Source of the DNA: Neurospora tetrasperma FGSC 2508
Lineage: Eukaryota > Ascomycota > Sordariomycetes > Sordariales > Sordariaceae
Assembly: GCF_000213175.1 (NCBI RefSeq)
Contig: NW_009799179.1
Span: 3,971,953 to 4,035,952 of the forward strand
DNA length: 64,000 nt
Direction of reading: 5' to 3'
Made by a program: the position numbers and the translations under genes
In this document: positions 54,735 through 64,000 of the stretch, in pieces
How the letters are laid out: each line of letters begins with the position of its first letter
Numbering within the stretch: the first letter of the stretch is position 1
The notes under the pieces: generated by a model
What the model was told of the DNA's origin: nothing
What the model saw: the letters and a program-made list of their open reading frames with translations, nothing else
Database searches by the model: none

Positions 54735-57610
54735 CTAGATAAGCTCAAAACCAGCCTTCAACAGTTCGGGGCCCGTTGCCAGCATCGGACGTCCTTGCAT
54801 CGGAAACGGCCAGAACAGGGGATTTTCCGTAGCGCTGGCCGTATGCTTAACATTTCCAGGCTGAATTTCCGCTCTGGTCGCTGAACCGTGTCCTGATTCT
54901 ACCCCCTCTCCCCATTTGCAGTTGAAGTCTTCCTCGGTAACTTCGGGAACGAAGAAATTGAGGCTGTTTGTAACCGGTCGAGTGGTTTGATAGCGGTCGA
55001 CCCTGACACGTTGCTGCCCGTCCTCTCCGCCTATCGTCTTGATGTCCACATCAATATTCCACTTCTTGGCCAGGTACTTCAGTATGTTGAGCGCTTGTTC
55101 GGCGAAGTGGTGACATGGTGCCATCTCCGTAAGATCGGCAATTCCTCGACTTATGGCTTCGCCAACGCGAGGATCAAACCTCGGATGGCTATGGTCATTG
55201 GGTTCCGCTTGACCTATGCCTCCAGCGGGGTCGGACGTTGATGAGGACGTGGCCCCAATCGCCAGGTGCATGATGGAGGACGTGAGCACAAAGTAAGGGA
55301 CAAATGATGGCGTCCGTCTTAACGTGTACAATTGCGAGTACGAGCGCACAAGCCCCAATATGGCATCGGCTGCCTGTATACACACATCACGCGGAGAAAT
55401 GCTTGATCCAACAATGCGAAGTTTGATCAACGGCCGGAACAGGAGAAGAATGGCAAAGTGATAATACATGCTATATCCAGTGTTAGAAACGCCTCTCAAA
55501 TCTTGCAACGGACCAGAGATCTATAAACTTACTGCGCGAACAACACAGCGGGAGTGAAGTTATGGCCAAGTCGCAACACCTCTGGTATCCTATCATACCA
55601 GTTCAAATACTGTGTATATATCTTGAGCAGATCTCTGCTCGTAAGCGGCCGGCCAGGGGAGTGAAGGACGAATAATGATTGGTGAACTAGCTCGCTTAAT
55701 TCACAGAAGCATTTGTACACCGATCGAACATTAGACGGTTGTTCGCACGATTGGTGCAGAGGAGCGCCTGTACCGCTCATCAGCTTACCTCCAAGCACGA
55801 CCTCCAAAAATGATAAATTCTTACCATCGTCTGTGTAGGGAATCCAGAGCGAGGCCTCAATGTCATCGATGATAGCGGGCTTCGGAGGCAGCTGCGGGAA
55901 GCACGAGCACTGGGGGAGCGAGCCGGTGGCCAACGACCAAGCACTATCACATTTCACCATTAGACAAACGCCGCGTGGCAATTCGGCGGAATGTACTGGA
56001 CTCACTGGTCGAGCGCAAATGCACCCCAGAATGTGGCTGCTTGAACCGCACTTTCGTCACTATCCTTGCCGTCATCTTGAATCCGATGCAGTCCCATCTC
56101 TATCGCCAGTCGGATACTCTGTCCGGCGTAGTACCAACTCTCAGAATCACGACCACAACTTGCCTCTCTGATGGACATTATACCCAAGGCTTGAATGGTA
56201 GTTAGCGTGTGATGGTTTTCTTCTTGATAAAATAGTCGCTGGCATTCCTTGAAGAAGTGATCACCCGACGAATACGGGTCGTTCGGGTTCGCGCGAGTAC
56301 TAGGCTGGCTGGAAAACCGGCAACCCAACGCCAGAAGCGCATTCACTAATAGGGACGAGCAAAAGCGAGGCCGCCCGTCCATAAAGTCCTTGAGGAAGTG
56401 TTCTTTGCTGAGAGACGCAAATGTGGGGTACTCCCAGCAAAAGTACAGCGCCAGCAGATGTTGAACAAGACCGTCATCCGAAGTGATGGTCGTCCAGGTA
56501 GTAGGCGGTGCCCGCGAATGCAGTGCCTCGGTAGCAAGTACTTGGTCAAGACCGCGGAATCTCTGGTTTTCTGAGTTGACGCCAGCCCGAGCTTCCGCCC
56601 ATGATTCCGCTCTTGACTGCGATTGCTGCCCATTTTCTGAAGTCCAGCTCATGGCCTTTGCCTGCGAGTTGCCACGCACCGTCTGAGAATGGGAGGAGAA
56701 CTGGCCATTCCAGAGACTATGAGGCTCGGGATCATGCCTGATAGCCCGCGGAAATTGACCTGGATGGCCTTGAACCAGCTGGTACTGGCTTGGTTGAAAC
56801 TCAGCCAGCTGATGCGGACCCGTAGTAGGGTGCTGGCCTGGCAGCCCTTGACCTGGAAATCGGCTGATGGGAGCCAAACCTGGAATAGCGCCGCCATAAG
56901 ACCCAGCTGGGTCGCCCGAGAAATTAAAGGCACCGGGAGCTGACCCGACTAATCGATCGATGGAAGGAAGTGTGCCACCGCCCGAGGGAAGCGTCCCCTC
57001 CAGCCACGAGGATATCATATCAATGCTCTGGCCGTTGCGCAAGCGCTGTAAAACCCCGTCCCATTTATCCGTACGCCTGAGGGCGTTTATCACATGCTCG
57101 TTGTTCCGTTGCTCGCGCCTCAGCTGTTCGATCTCGTTTCTCAATGTGTCCTTGGACTGACGGACAGGGACTTCGTAAACACATTCGGTGTTCTGATATT
57201 TACATCGAGCACAAGGCTTCTCGCCGTCGCACTATAAAACAATCGGGGGGATTAGCCAATGGTCATTTAGGGACATCCCAGGTAGTGGAAGGGAAAGGAG
57301 ACCAAGACTCAAAAGAGTTCCCAGCCAACTAACACACCTTCGCGCGCTTTTTGCGGCACTCGGTGCAAGCCGTTGGAGTGACAAGTCCCAGTCCTCTCTT
57401 GCGTTTCGAGACGGTTTGGCTGGTGGGCGGACCCCCCGAGGGCGGACCGGTGGGCGGGCCGGAGGAAGAGGTGGAGGGCGTGGGCTGAGAAGCGGAAGCA
57501 GAGGCAGGACGGTTTCCTCCGGCCGTTGGGGAGGGAGCGGGCGATGTCGCAGGAAGGACCGGACGGCTCCCACTTGCGCTTGGATTGCCTCCTCCTTCCA
57601 TTGGATCCAT
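54735..57610 (-). CDS. Zn2Cys6 transcription factor with fungal_trans domain
   Basis: Nuclear regulator of 862 residues in five exons: 57610-57338, 57231-56006, 55943-55825, 55767-55533 and 55470-54735; all joins in frame. The first intron splits the zinc cluster; joined it reads ACTECRKKRAK|CDGEKPCARC...EC, CX2CX6CX5CX2CX6C. A Pro/Ser/Gly-rich N-terminus of about 75 residues precedes it. A coiled-coil dimerisation stretch (LRNEIEQLRREQRNNEHVIN) follows. The fungal-specific middle domain spans about residues 280-670, with LLALYFCWEYPTFASLSKEH and the characteristic YYAGQSIRLAIEMGLHR. Overall architecture resembles the NirA/NIT-4-like part of the family, but no specific target can be assigned. 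The ATG at 57610 (MDPMEGGG) is the first in frame. Confidence 0.88.
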
Positions 57611-58887
57611 GTCTCAAGGCGGCCGTCACGGCCTGTGTTCAAATACCGCGCACCGTACGGTATACTCTGGAAACGATCCCGTCAACGCGCACTGACATGC
57701 TGTGCTGGGGAGCAAGGATGACGACCGGGCGATGAAGACGAGGCGGCGGCACAAGAAATTGCTTTCGGTCGGACGGTAGGTATGTCGTCCAAGGGAAAGG
57801 TACAAGGAAGTGAAGCTGAGATATGCGTGAATATTGAGAACTGCCAGCGTGTGTAAGGCTTAACGAACGGACCAGGGACGTAAAAGACGTTGACTCCTAA
57901 AAGGCCTGGCTCGCGACAGGGATGATGATGATATTACGTTGATTCGTTAACGGCATGGCAATGCAGGTTGCAGAGTTCCTCGTCGAGGTAGCTCCATGCC
58001 TTTCGATGGGTGGAGACTAAAGACGGGAATCTGTATGCATCGGCGATCGAGGAATTGGACGAGCAAGTAGCACATAGGATAAGAACCGGAGCTCGAGTTG
58101 CGATGGTTAAGAGCTTGCGCGCGCGAGAGAGAGAGAGAGAGAGTAAAACGGACGCGAACGCGCTCGGATGTATTTTTCCAGAAAGGGTAAGAGTTATAGT
58201 ATCTCGAGCTTCGGTTGGGATCAGAGGAAAAGACGGTTGTAGTGGTGACGAAACTAGACATGAGCTAACTTCTCCATACCTTTTCTACCGCGAATCACGA
58301 ATCGGCAATGGTAATATCCCATGTGGTGAGAATTGGCCGAGCCTGCGCACCTCATCTCGCGGTGTCGCGATGCTGTTCCCAGATCGCTGGTGCTAGTACT
58401 AAATAGCCAGGCTCCGCGGCAAGATGGTGGGCGCTTAGCTGAGGGGTGCAACTGATGAGATCGGGGACGGCGTGGCGGCCGAGTGTCTTGCAAGTCCCCT
58501 CCCGGAATGGGGAAAAAAGAAGTTGGAGAGTCAAGAGAGCGGAATTGGGGGGACGACATGGATCCAATCAAATTTGATGACGGGATGACGGCCTTATCCA
58601 CTAACGGTCCACAATGTGGGACACCAACCAAACCTCAACCCACGACGGCAAGGTGGAAGCAGATGAAGTCAGGCTCGAGCCAAGTTGCCAGGTTTGAGAT
58701 CATGTTTTGCGATCTCGGCTCCTGCAAATGTCCGAATTGCCCCGAGCTTCACCCTACGAGCCCACCCCCACCACACTGAACCCCAGGATTACCGTATACA
58801 CTAGACATCCCATGTCTTTACCCGCGATCCCGTCTGTAGTGTAGATGTTACCCGCGTAAGCTCAGCTTGGAGCGTGATCCACGTACC

Positions 58888-58913
58888 TTTTTTTTTTTTT
58901 TTTTTTTTTTTTT
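58888..58913. repeat. Poly(T) tract of 26
   Basis: Uninterrupted T run. Confidence 0.9.
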
Positions 58914-59583
58914 CTCTCTCAGGCTCGCTTGTCTCCTGTCCGTGATTTTCAAGAGATATCAACAGGACAGGAAACGGGCAGGAAGTGCGAATTGAGATCT
59001 CTCAGCCAAGAAGCTTGAGACGGAGGGTTGGAGTCCTTCTGATAGCAGTTCACGACAATATGTGTACATATTATGCAGATCATCTGGGAGTTAGGGCTGC
59101 CATAGGCGCTTTGAAATCCCATAGCTGATAGTTACTGGCTAAGCTTAAATTTGTCCTTTTCGATTGACTGGCCTCCAAGGAACATATGGAGCGAATCTGG
59201 CAACCATCGGGTGTCTTGCCGTCAGAGGCACCAGCTATTGTACGTATATAGCTGTGTTCATCTAATATCTCACCGAGCAAGTGGAAGTATCCATTTTGAA
59301 GCCCGCATTTGCATGTGTCCGTTCGGCTTCCGAAATCTGTGGTGGATGGACCCTGGAATATCTCCACTGACGTCGCGCCGCAGTCGGAGTAGGGGAAGGA
59401 CAAAATCCAGTCTCAGGTATTGGAGTGCGTCAGGTAAGAGGGTCTGTTTACACTAGAGGACCAGAACTCATCGGAACACTTTCATCACCAATTATCGTGA
59501 AAGTAGACATTCTTCGCACATCGTATTCTATCATACAACTGAGCCTGGAGAGTCGTTTATTCGTGAACTATACACGATTCGCT

Positions 59584-59586
<3 letters not shown>

Positions 59587-59643
<57 letters not shown>
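59587..59643. repeat. Poly(T) tract of 57
   Basis: Uninterrupted T run, the longest homopolymer in the window. Its exact length may be a sequencing estimate. Confidence 0.9.
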
Positions 59644-59646
<3 letters not shown>

Positions 59647-60183
59647 TTTAACAGTGTTTCATGTTGCTGAGCAATAGTTTGATTTACTGTTATTCTCAAC
59701 GGTTGTTTCTGAGTCAACATTCGTACAGTGAACATACACTTCTACCATAGCACCTATTAAATCAAGGGAAAAAAAAAAGGAGGAAAAAAACCAAAAGGAC
59801 ATACACGTGCCAGGAACATGCCAGTCGAATGCATGACATATCAGCTTGGTCGTTGCCGATCGGAGATCTACACGTTTCGCGAGTTAAAGTGTGGGGTTGG
59901 TGCAACCTTAATCCCTCATCGGTTGTGGCACGTATGGAGACACATGTAGTGTATATATCAAGTTCAAGTTCAAGCCGCCCCTACACATTCTGGTATACCG
60001 AAGCACCCGAAAACAATCGATGCCCAACCCTTCAAGAGATACGTACCCAATAAGGACTGGTGTTATACGGCAGCGGGGGATCCAACATGGCAGTATTGTC
60101 CTGCTAGCCTAAAATTAACCTAATGGTGACATGTATTCCTAAGAGTCCAGCATCCAACAACCCTCTAACCGTAAACACGACCC

Positions 60184-61746
60184 CTAGCCCCTTCTTCTCT
60201 CTCCTTTGCTTGGACTTCTTCGGGGGGTTCGCGGAGGCAGCATCATCCTCACATCGGGGGAATTATCAGTGTCGGTCGCCTCGTCAAAAAATTGCTGACG
60301 AGCTCGTCTCGGGGTTTCGATGGGCGCAAAGATGTACGCCTGCTGTGGATTGTGAAACGCCGGGGTGCTGAAGATTGGATGGAGAGGAGTCGGCGGCGGC
60401 GCTGCTACTGGTGCCGGTTCTGCACGTTTCCGGGGAGAAGATGGTTTGAAAGCTCCGGAGTCACGTAGGGAGCCGAATCCTATATTGGTACCAATGATAG
60501 CGACCAGGAATGCTGATAGGATGAAACCCTTTGTACAAGTTAGCAATGGGCTCATTCATGGTAATGTGCGCGAATCTCCAACTTACCCAGGTTTTGTAGG
60601 ATATGATAGTAAAGAATTCGTTCAATATCTCAGCCATATTCCTTGCCGAGATCTGGGTCATCATCACAGTCGACGGGTCCTGATTCATGCACGCTTCCCA
60701 TTCGTTACAGGGCAACTCCAAAGCCGGTGCCCGATTCAACTTGGGAGCGCACAAGTTTTTATGGTAATTGCTTGTACATTGTGATATTTCGTGCATCAGA
60801 TTTGACCGAGCCCTGTCAGCGGCACGCGAAAGATCGTTGCGTACAGCCATCACACAACTGAAGACTGCGAACAGAATAACGCCGATCAAGAACGTGTTGA
60901 TGACGAACTGTAGCCATCTCGAGAGCACCGCCGGAGCAGCAGGGTATTTGCTGACGGTGTCGAGAAAGCTGGTAAGCCAGCCAGAACTGGCATTCTTGTC
61001 TGTCGATGACCGCCTCCTTCCAGGCCGTACGCCCTCCTCCCAGTCACTATCAGATCCGTCGGATGCATGGTCGAGGCGAGATCGTACGCTTCCAACGTCT
61101 CGGTCGCCGCGCTGGCGTTTCCGCTTCCTTACTTGTCGAGGACGCCCATTTTGGAAATATTGCCTGCTGAACATGGCCTTGCCTGCTTGTAGTGGTGTAT
61201 AAGCCGTAGCTGGAATTCTGAAACTGTCATCGAACATGGTCTCTGGCGTGTCGGGTGGCATTTCAGAGATGTCCGTCATGGCGGGACTCGCCTCTGAGGG
61301 CGACTCTAGCGTCTGCTCATCGGTTCGCCTCTGAGGTGTCGTAAAGGCGGGGTTTCGGAACTGGGGCGCCGTTGGCTTATTGTGTAGTTGGGGATTGAAG
61401 GATGTATTAGGAGGTTTCAGGGTATCGCGGTGTTCGTTGACAATGTTGCTTTGGGGGGCAGCTGAGGTGGCTCCGAACGTGGGGTTGCTGGTCTTTGATG
61501 GCTGTGAACTGAACGAAGCTGTTGGCGCAATGCCGTCCTGTCAGCAAGAAGCTACTAGAACATAGCATTGGAGACGAAACCGAAATTGTGCCACCGCAGA
61601 GTCAATTTCAAGAAGAGGCGTTGGCAGTGCGACCTACATAGTGGTGGTTGCTTTGACAGTAAAGAAGCAAAGGGGCTTGTGTGATCCACGGGCGGTTTGT
61701 TATCAAATTCCCATTCCATTGGCGATTCGTTTCCTCGGCGATCCAT
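60184..61746 (-). CDS. Nuclear envelope protein Brl1/Brr6
   Basis: Integral inner-nuclear-membrane protein of the Brl1/Brr6 family, which works in nuclear pore complex assembly and lipid homeostasis of the nuclear envelope. Three exons: 61746-61638, 61518-60587 and 60528-60184, giving 461 residues. The first join (phase 1, donor GTAGGT, acceptor CAACAG) links KQPPL to SSFSSQPSKTSNP. The conserved core follows the first membrane segment (LQFVINTFLIGVILFAVFSC): RSNLMHEISQC, then YHKNLC and ELPCNEWEACM, the four Cys that form disulfides in the perinuclear space. Next come MTQISARNMAEILNEFFTII and the second membrane segment, assembled across the last intron (SYKTW|GFILSAFLVAIIGTNIGF). The N-terminal 200 residues are hydrophilic and basic; the C-terminus is Pro/Arg-rich. 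Divergent from IWS1, with a 696 bp shared upstream region. Confidence 0.88.
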
Positions 61747-62442
61747 GATGACGGGGCGGTCGACGTGCGCGTCGATGTTGGTGCGTTAGGAAGTTCACAT
61801 TTGTCTTGGGAGTTGATGGGTGGATGGACAGTCTTATGGTTGAGAGTAGAGGAGGGCGGGACGACGTCAAATGGTCCTCCCTTCGTTTTTTTTCTTTGGG
61901 GACAAAGCTTCCAGAGGTCAGGGATACCGCGGAAGTTACCCAGGACAAAAAGTTCGGTTGTCGGTGGCAACGGCGCGCCAAAGTAAACACATGGAATTCG
62001 GTTCCAAATAATTTGGCCCTGGTCGTGACTGTCTGTCTTCTACGCCTACCCAGATAAGCGAGCTCTGCTGCGTGCCTGGAGTGTCTTCAAGTAGTAGGGA
62101 CACCCCACAGCGTGTAAAGCCACCCCGTGCAAACTATCACTGCACTGACGCAGCAGCAACACCCGGCGCGGTAGATTTGCTCGTGGCTAAACAGCGCACA
62201 GACCAAGCGGCCAGCCCGTCACCTCGTTTGGGGATGGATTGGAGAATTGAACCGACTTGAACTATTATTGTCTTTTACGCAAAACAACCAAACCGCCACT
62301 CAAAACACCGAAGAAATCTCAACCATTGCGTCGTCTTCATTTCCGCCGATAGATTCTGCGTCTGGAAGAAAGTCCACTCTTGAACTATCCCAACGAGCTA
62401 TCCTGCGTGCATCAGCATATCAACACCCATTCAGCGACAGCC
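61747..62442. other. Divergent promoter region of Brl1 and IWS1
   Basis: A 696 bp region between two head-to-head housekeeping genes. No TATA box seen. The stretch around 62270-62440 is C/A-rich and fits the IWS1 leader. Confidence 0.5.
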
Positions 62443-63865
62443 ATGTCGGACGCCGCTTCTCCGGCGGGTTCCCCTGCTGCCGAACCCACTGAGCATCGCG
62501 ATGAGGACCAGGTCAACGAGACACCCCAGGACGACGGAAGCAACCACGGAGGAAATGACGAGGATAACGATGGAGGCAACGATAAGGATTCCGATGTTCT
62601 GTCCGAAATCGACGAAAATGAGTTTGGCGATGATTACGGCTCCCGGCCCGTTGACATTGACGAAAATGTGGCCATGAAGCTGAAGGCGCGGAGAAAGACG
62701 ACTACAGAGACGACAAAGAAGCCAAAAGAAGGACGGAGGCCCAAGAAGCGGTCGCGTGGTGACGATGACGTTGACGCTGCGGATGACGACGGTGAGCGCC
62801 GACCACGCAAGGTCCGCGCCGAGGGCGAGCGGCGTGCTAGGAAGGAGGTAGAGGAGCAGGAAGCACAACAGGAAGAGAACCTCACCCCAGATGAGCGCAG
62901 ACGGCGCGCTTTGGAACGCGCTATTGACGCTGCTGTCAAGAACCCTACCAAGCGCAGGCGAAAGAAGGACGATATCGTAAGGAGTCTCCCAATGCCACGT
63001 GCAAGCTTTGTCATACACGCATGTTGACCGACATTTGAACAGGACCTCGAAGAGGAGACGGATGAACAGATTGCCAACCTCAAGGTTGCCATGGAGAAGG
63101 CCTGCGTAGCCGACAACGAAGCCCGCGAACAAAAACAGCCGGCCGTGCACAAGCTCAAGCTCCTACCTCAAGTTACCGCGATTCTAAACCGGACCGCAAT
63201 CCAGGACTCCGTACTCGATCCCGAAATCAACTTCCTCCAGTCTGTCAGATATTTTCTGGAACCTCTGAACGATGGAAGTCTACCTGCGTACAACATTCAG
63301 CGTGCCATTATGAGCGCGCTCATGAAGCTTCCCACCAACAAAGATGTGCTTTTAAGCAGCGGCATTGGCAAGGTCGTCGTTTACTACAACAAGAGCAAGA
63401 GCCCCAGCGCGGACATCAAACGTGATGCGGAGCGGTTGCTGGGCGAGTGGAGTCGCTTGATCCTGAAGAGGACTGACGACTACAAGAAACGTCACATTGA
63501 GATGCGTGAAATTGATGTCGGGTATGTTTCTTTTATCCATCTTCCTCTTAACAGCCAACCATGCTAACCCTGCTTCCTTCACTAGTGCTGTGAAGCTAGG
63601 CCAACGCGAAGGCGGCAGCTCCCAAGTGACCCTGACCCAGCGTCCCGCCGGCAAGTCCCGCTACGAAATCGAGCGCGAGCGCGCCCTCGCTCCCGAAGTA
63701 CGCAACAACAACCGCGCCAGGCCCGTCGGTCTCCCCGCAAGCTACACCATTGCTCCCAAGAGCACATATATCCCAGGCCAGGCGCCGACCGATCATCGCC
63801 CCATTGGTCACAGCGGTCACGAGGCTTTCCGGAGGATGACCCAGAAGGGCAAAGGCAAGCGTTAA
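62443..63865 (+). CDS. IWS1: Transcription elongation factor IWS1/Spn1
   Basis: Nuclear factor that binds Spt6 and travels with RNA polymerase II. Three exons: 62443-62976, 63043-63521 and 63586-63865, giving 430 residues in frame; introns are 66 bp (donor GTAAGG) and 64 bp (donor GTATGT). The N-terminal 180 residues are charged and disordered (acidic SDVLSEIDENEFGDDYGSRP, then basic KARRKTT, KKPKEGRRPKKRSRG). The conserved TFIIS-N/LW domain follows in exon 2: KLLPQVTAILNRTAIQDSVL, LQSVRYFLEPLNDGSLPAYN and LPTNKDVLLSSGIGKVVVYY, then ERLLGEWSRLILKR. The C-terminal part (AGKSRYEIERERALAPEVRN, ASYTIAPKSTYIPG) is typical. The start ATG at 62443 opens MSDAASPAGSPAAEP. An acidic N-terminus and conserved C-terminus match fungal Iws1. 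Confidence 0.93.
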
Positions 63866-64000
63866 GAAAGTCGTTTTATATCTTGGTTCCGGGCTATCGC
63901 TCGAATCTTGTTATGATACGATACATTCATATCAAACGGTTGATCAGTGCATATAGATATGGCTGAGCTCAATTGAAGTTGGGGGGGGGGGGGGGGGGGA
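63866..64000. other. IWS1 3' flank ending in poly(G)
   Basis: Probable 3' untranslated region; ends in a run of 19 G (63981-63999). Confidence 0.6.

Larger units (their letters stand above)
57611..60183. other. Intergenic region with long poly(T) tracts
   Basis: Holds the Zn2Cys6 gene promoter and the Brl1 3' side. Contains GA repeats at about 58120-58142 and T runs at 58888-58913 and 59587-59643. Short open frames have no family motif. Confidence 0.45.

Noticed and set aside
63981-63999. Poly(G) run as a telomere or special structure
   Set aside because: A single homopolymer without repeat units; more likely a simple tract or sequencing estimate.

Overview
The window looks like nuclear DNA of a filamentous ascomycete, most likely a Sordariales fungus close to Neurospora or Sordaria. 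The signs are short GT-AG introns (about 50-120 bp) with CTGAC/CTAAC-type branch points, C-ending codon preference, protein families typical of fungi (Zn2Cys6 regulators, DUF202 membrane protein, Brl1/Brr6, AA5 galactose oxidase, DyP peroxidase), an intronless eukaryotic initiator tRNA, and a transposon whose interior has been turned into AT-rich sequence in the way expected of RIP (repeat-induced point mutation). Names come from motif recognition only; no database was searched. Exon joins were chosen by splice signals plus reading-frame continuity.

Layout. 1-5 kb: 5' part of OST2/DAD1 (minus, running off the left edge), a DUF202 membrane protein (plus), and a Zn2Cys6 regulator (minus). 5-14 kb: nine kb without a recognisable gene except a coding-like relic near 13.1-13.4 kb. 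14-20 kb: a Gly/Pro-repeat protein and a CaMK-type Ser/Thr kinase of the Rck2/Srk1 type, both minus. 20.95-23.26 kb: a Fot1/pogo-type DNA transposon with intact inverted ends and TA target duplication but a heavily mutated transposase. 23-27 kb: gene-poor, with a small inverted-repeat element. 26.9-30.8 kb: a large SF1 helicase with NFX1-type fingers (ZNFX1/Hrr1/SAD-3 class). 31-32 kb: relics of an MFS transporter and of a TPR-type NLR. 32.4-38.6 kb: a DyP-type peroxidase (minus) divergent from a galactose oxidase (plus) with another inverted-repeat element between them. 38.97-39.17 kb: a third small element. 40-46 kb: SPT8 of SAGA and an MFS transporter, both minus. 46-50.8 kb: gene-poor with initiator tRNA-Met. 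50.8-57.6 kb: a C2H2 polyQ protein and a second Zn2Cys6 regulator. 60-64 kb: Brl1/Brr6 (minus) and IWS1/SPN1 (plus), divergently arranged.

How the genes may work together. Most are independent housekeeping or regulatory genes: N-glycosylation (OST2), transcription (SPT8, IWS1, two Zn2Cys6 factors, a C2H2 factor), nuclear envelope (Brl1), signalling (Rck2-like kinase). The pair most likely to share a process is galactose oxidase, which makes hydrogen peroxide, and the DyP peroxidase, which uses it; they are neighbours and divergently transcribed. The galactose oxidase has an intact copper/radical active site but a TGA inside its predicted signal peptide. The SAD-3/Hrr1-class helicase, a family linked to small-RNA silencing, lies in the same window as a RIP-damaged transposon; that proximity may be chance.
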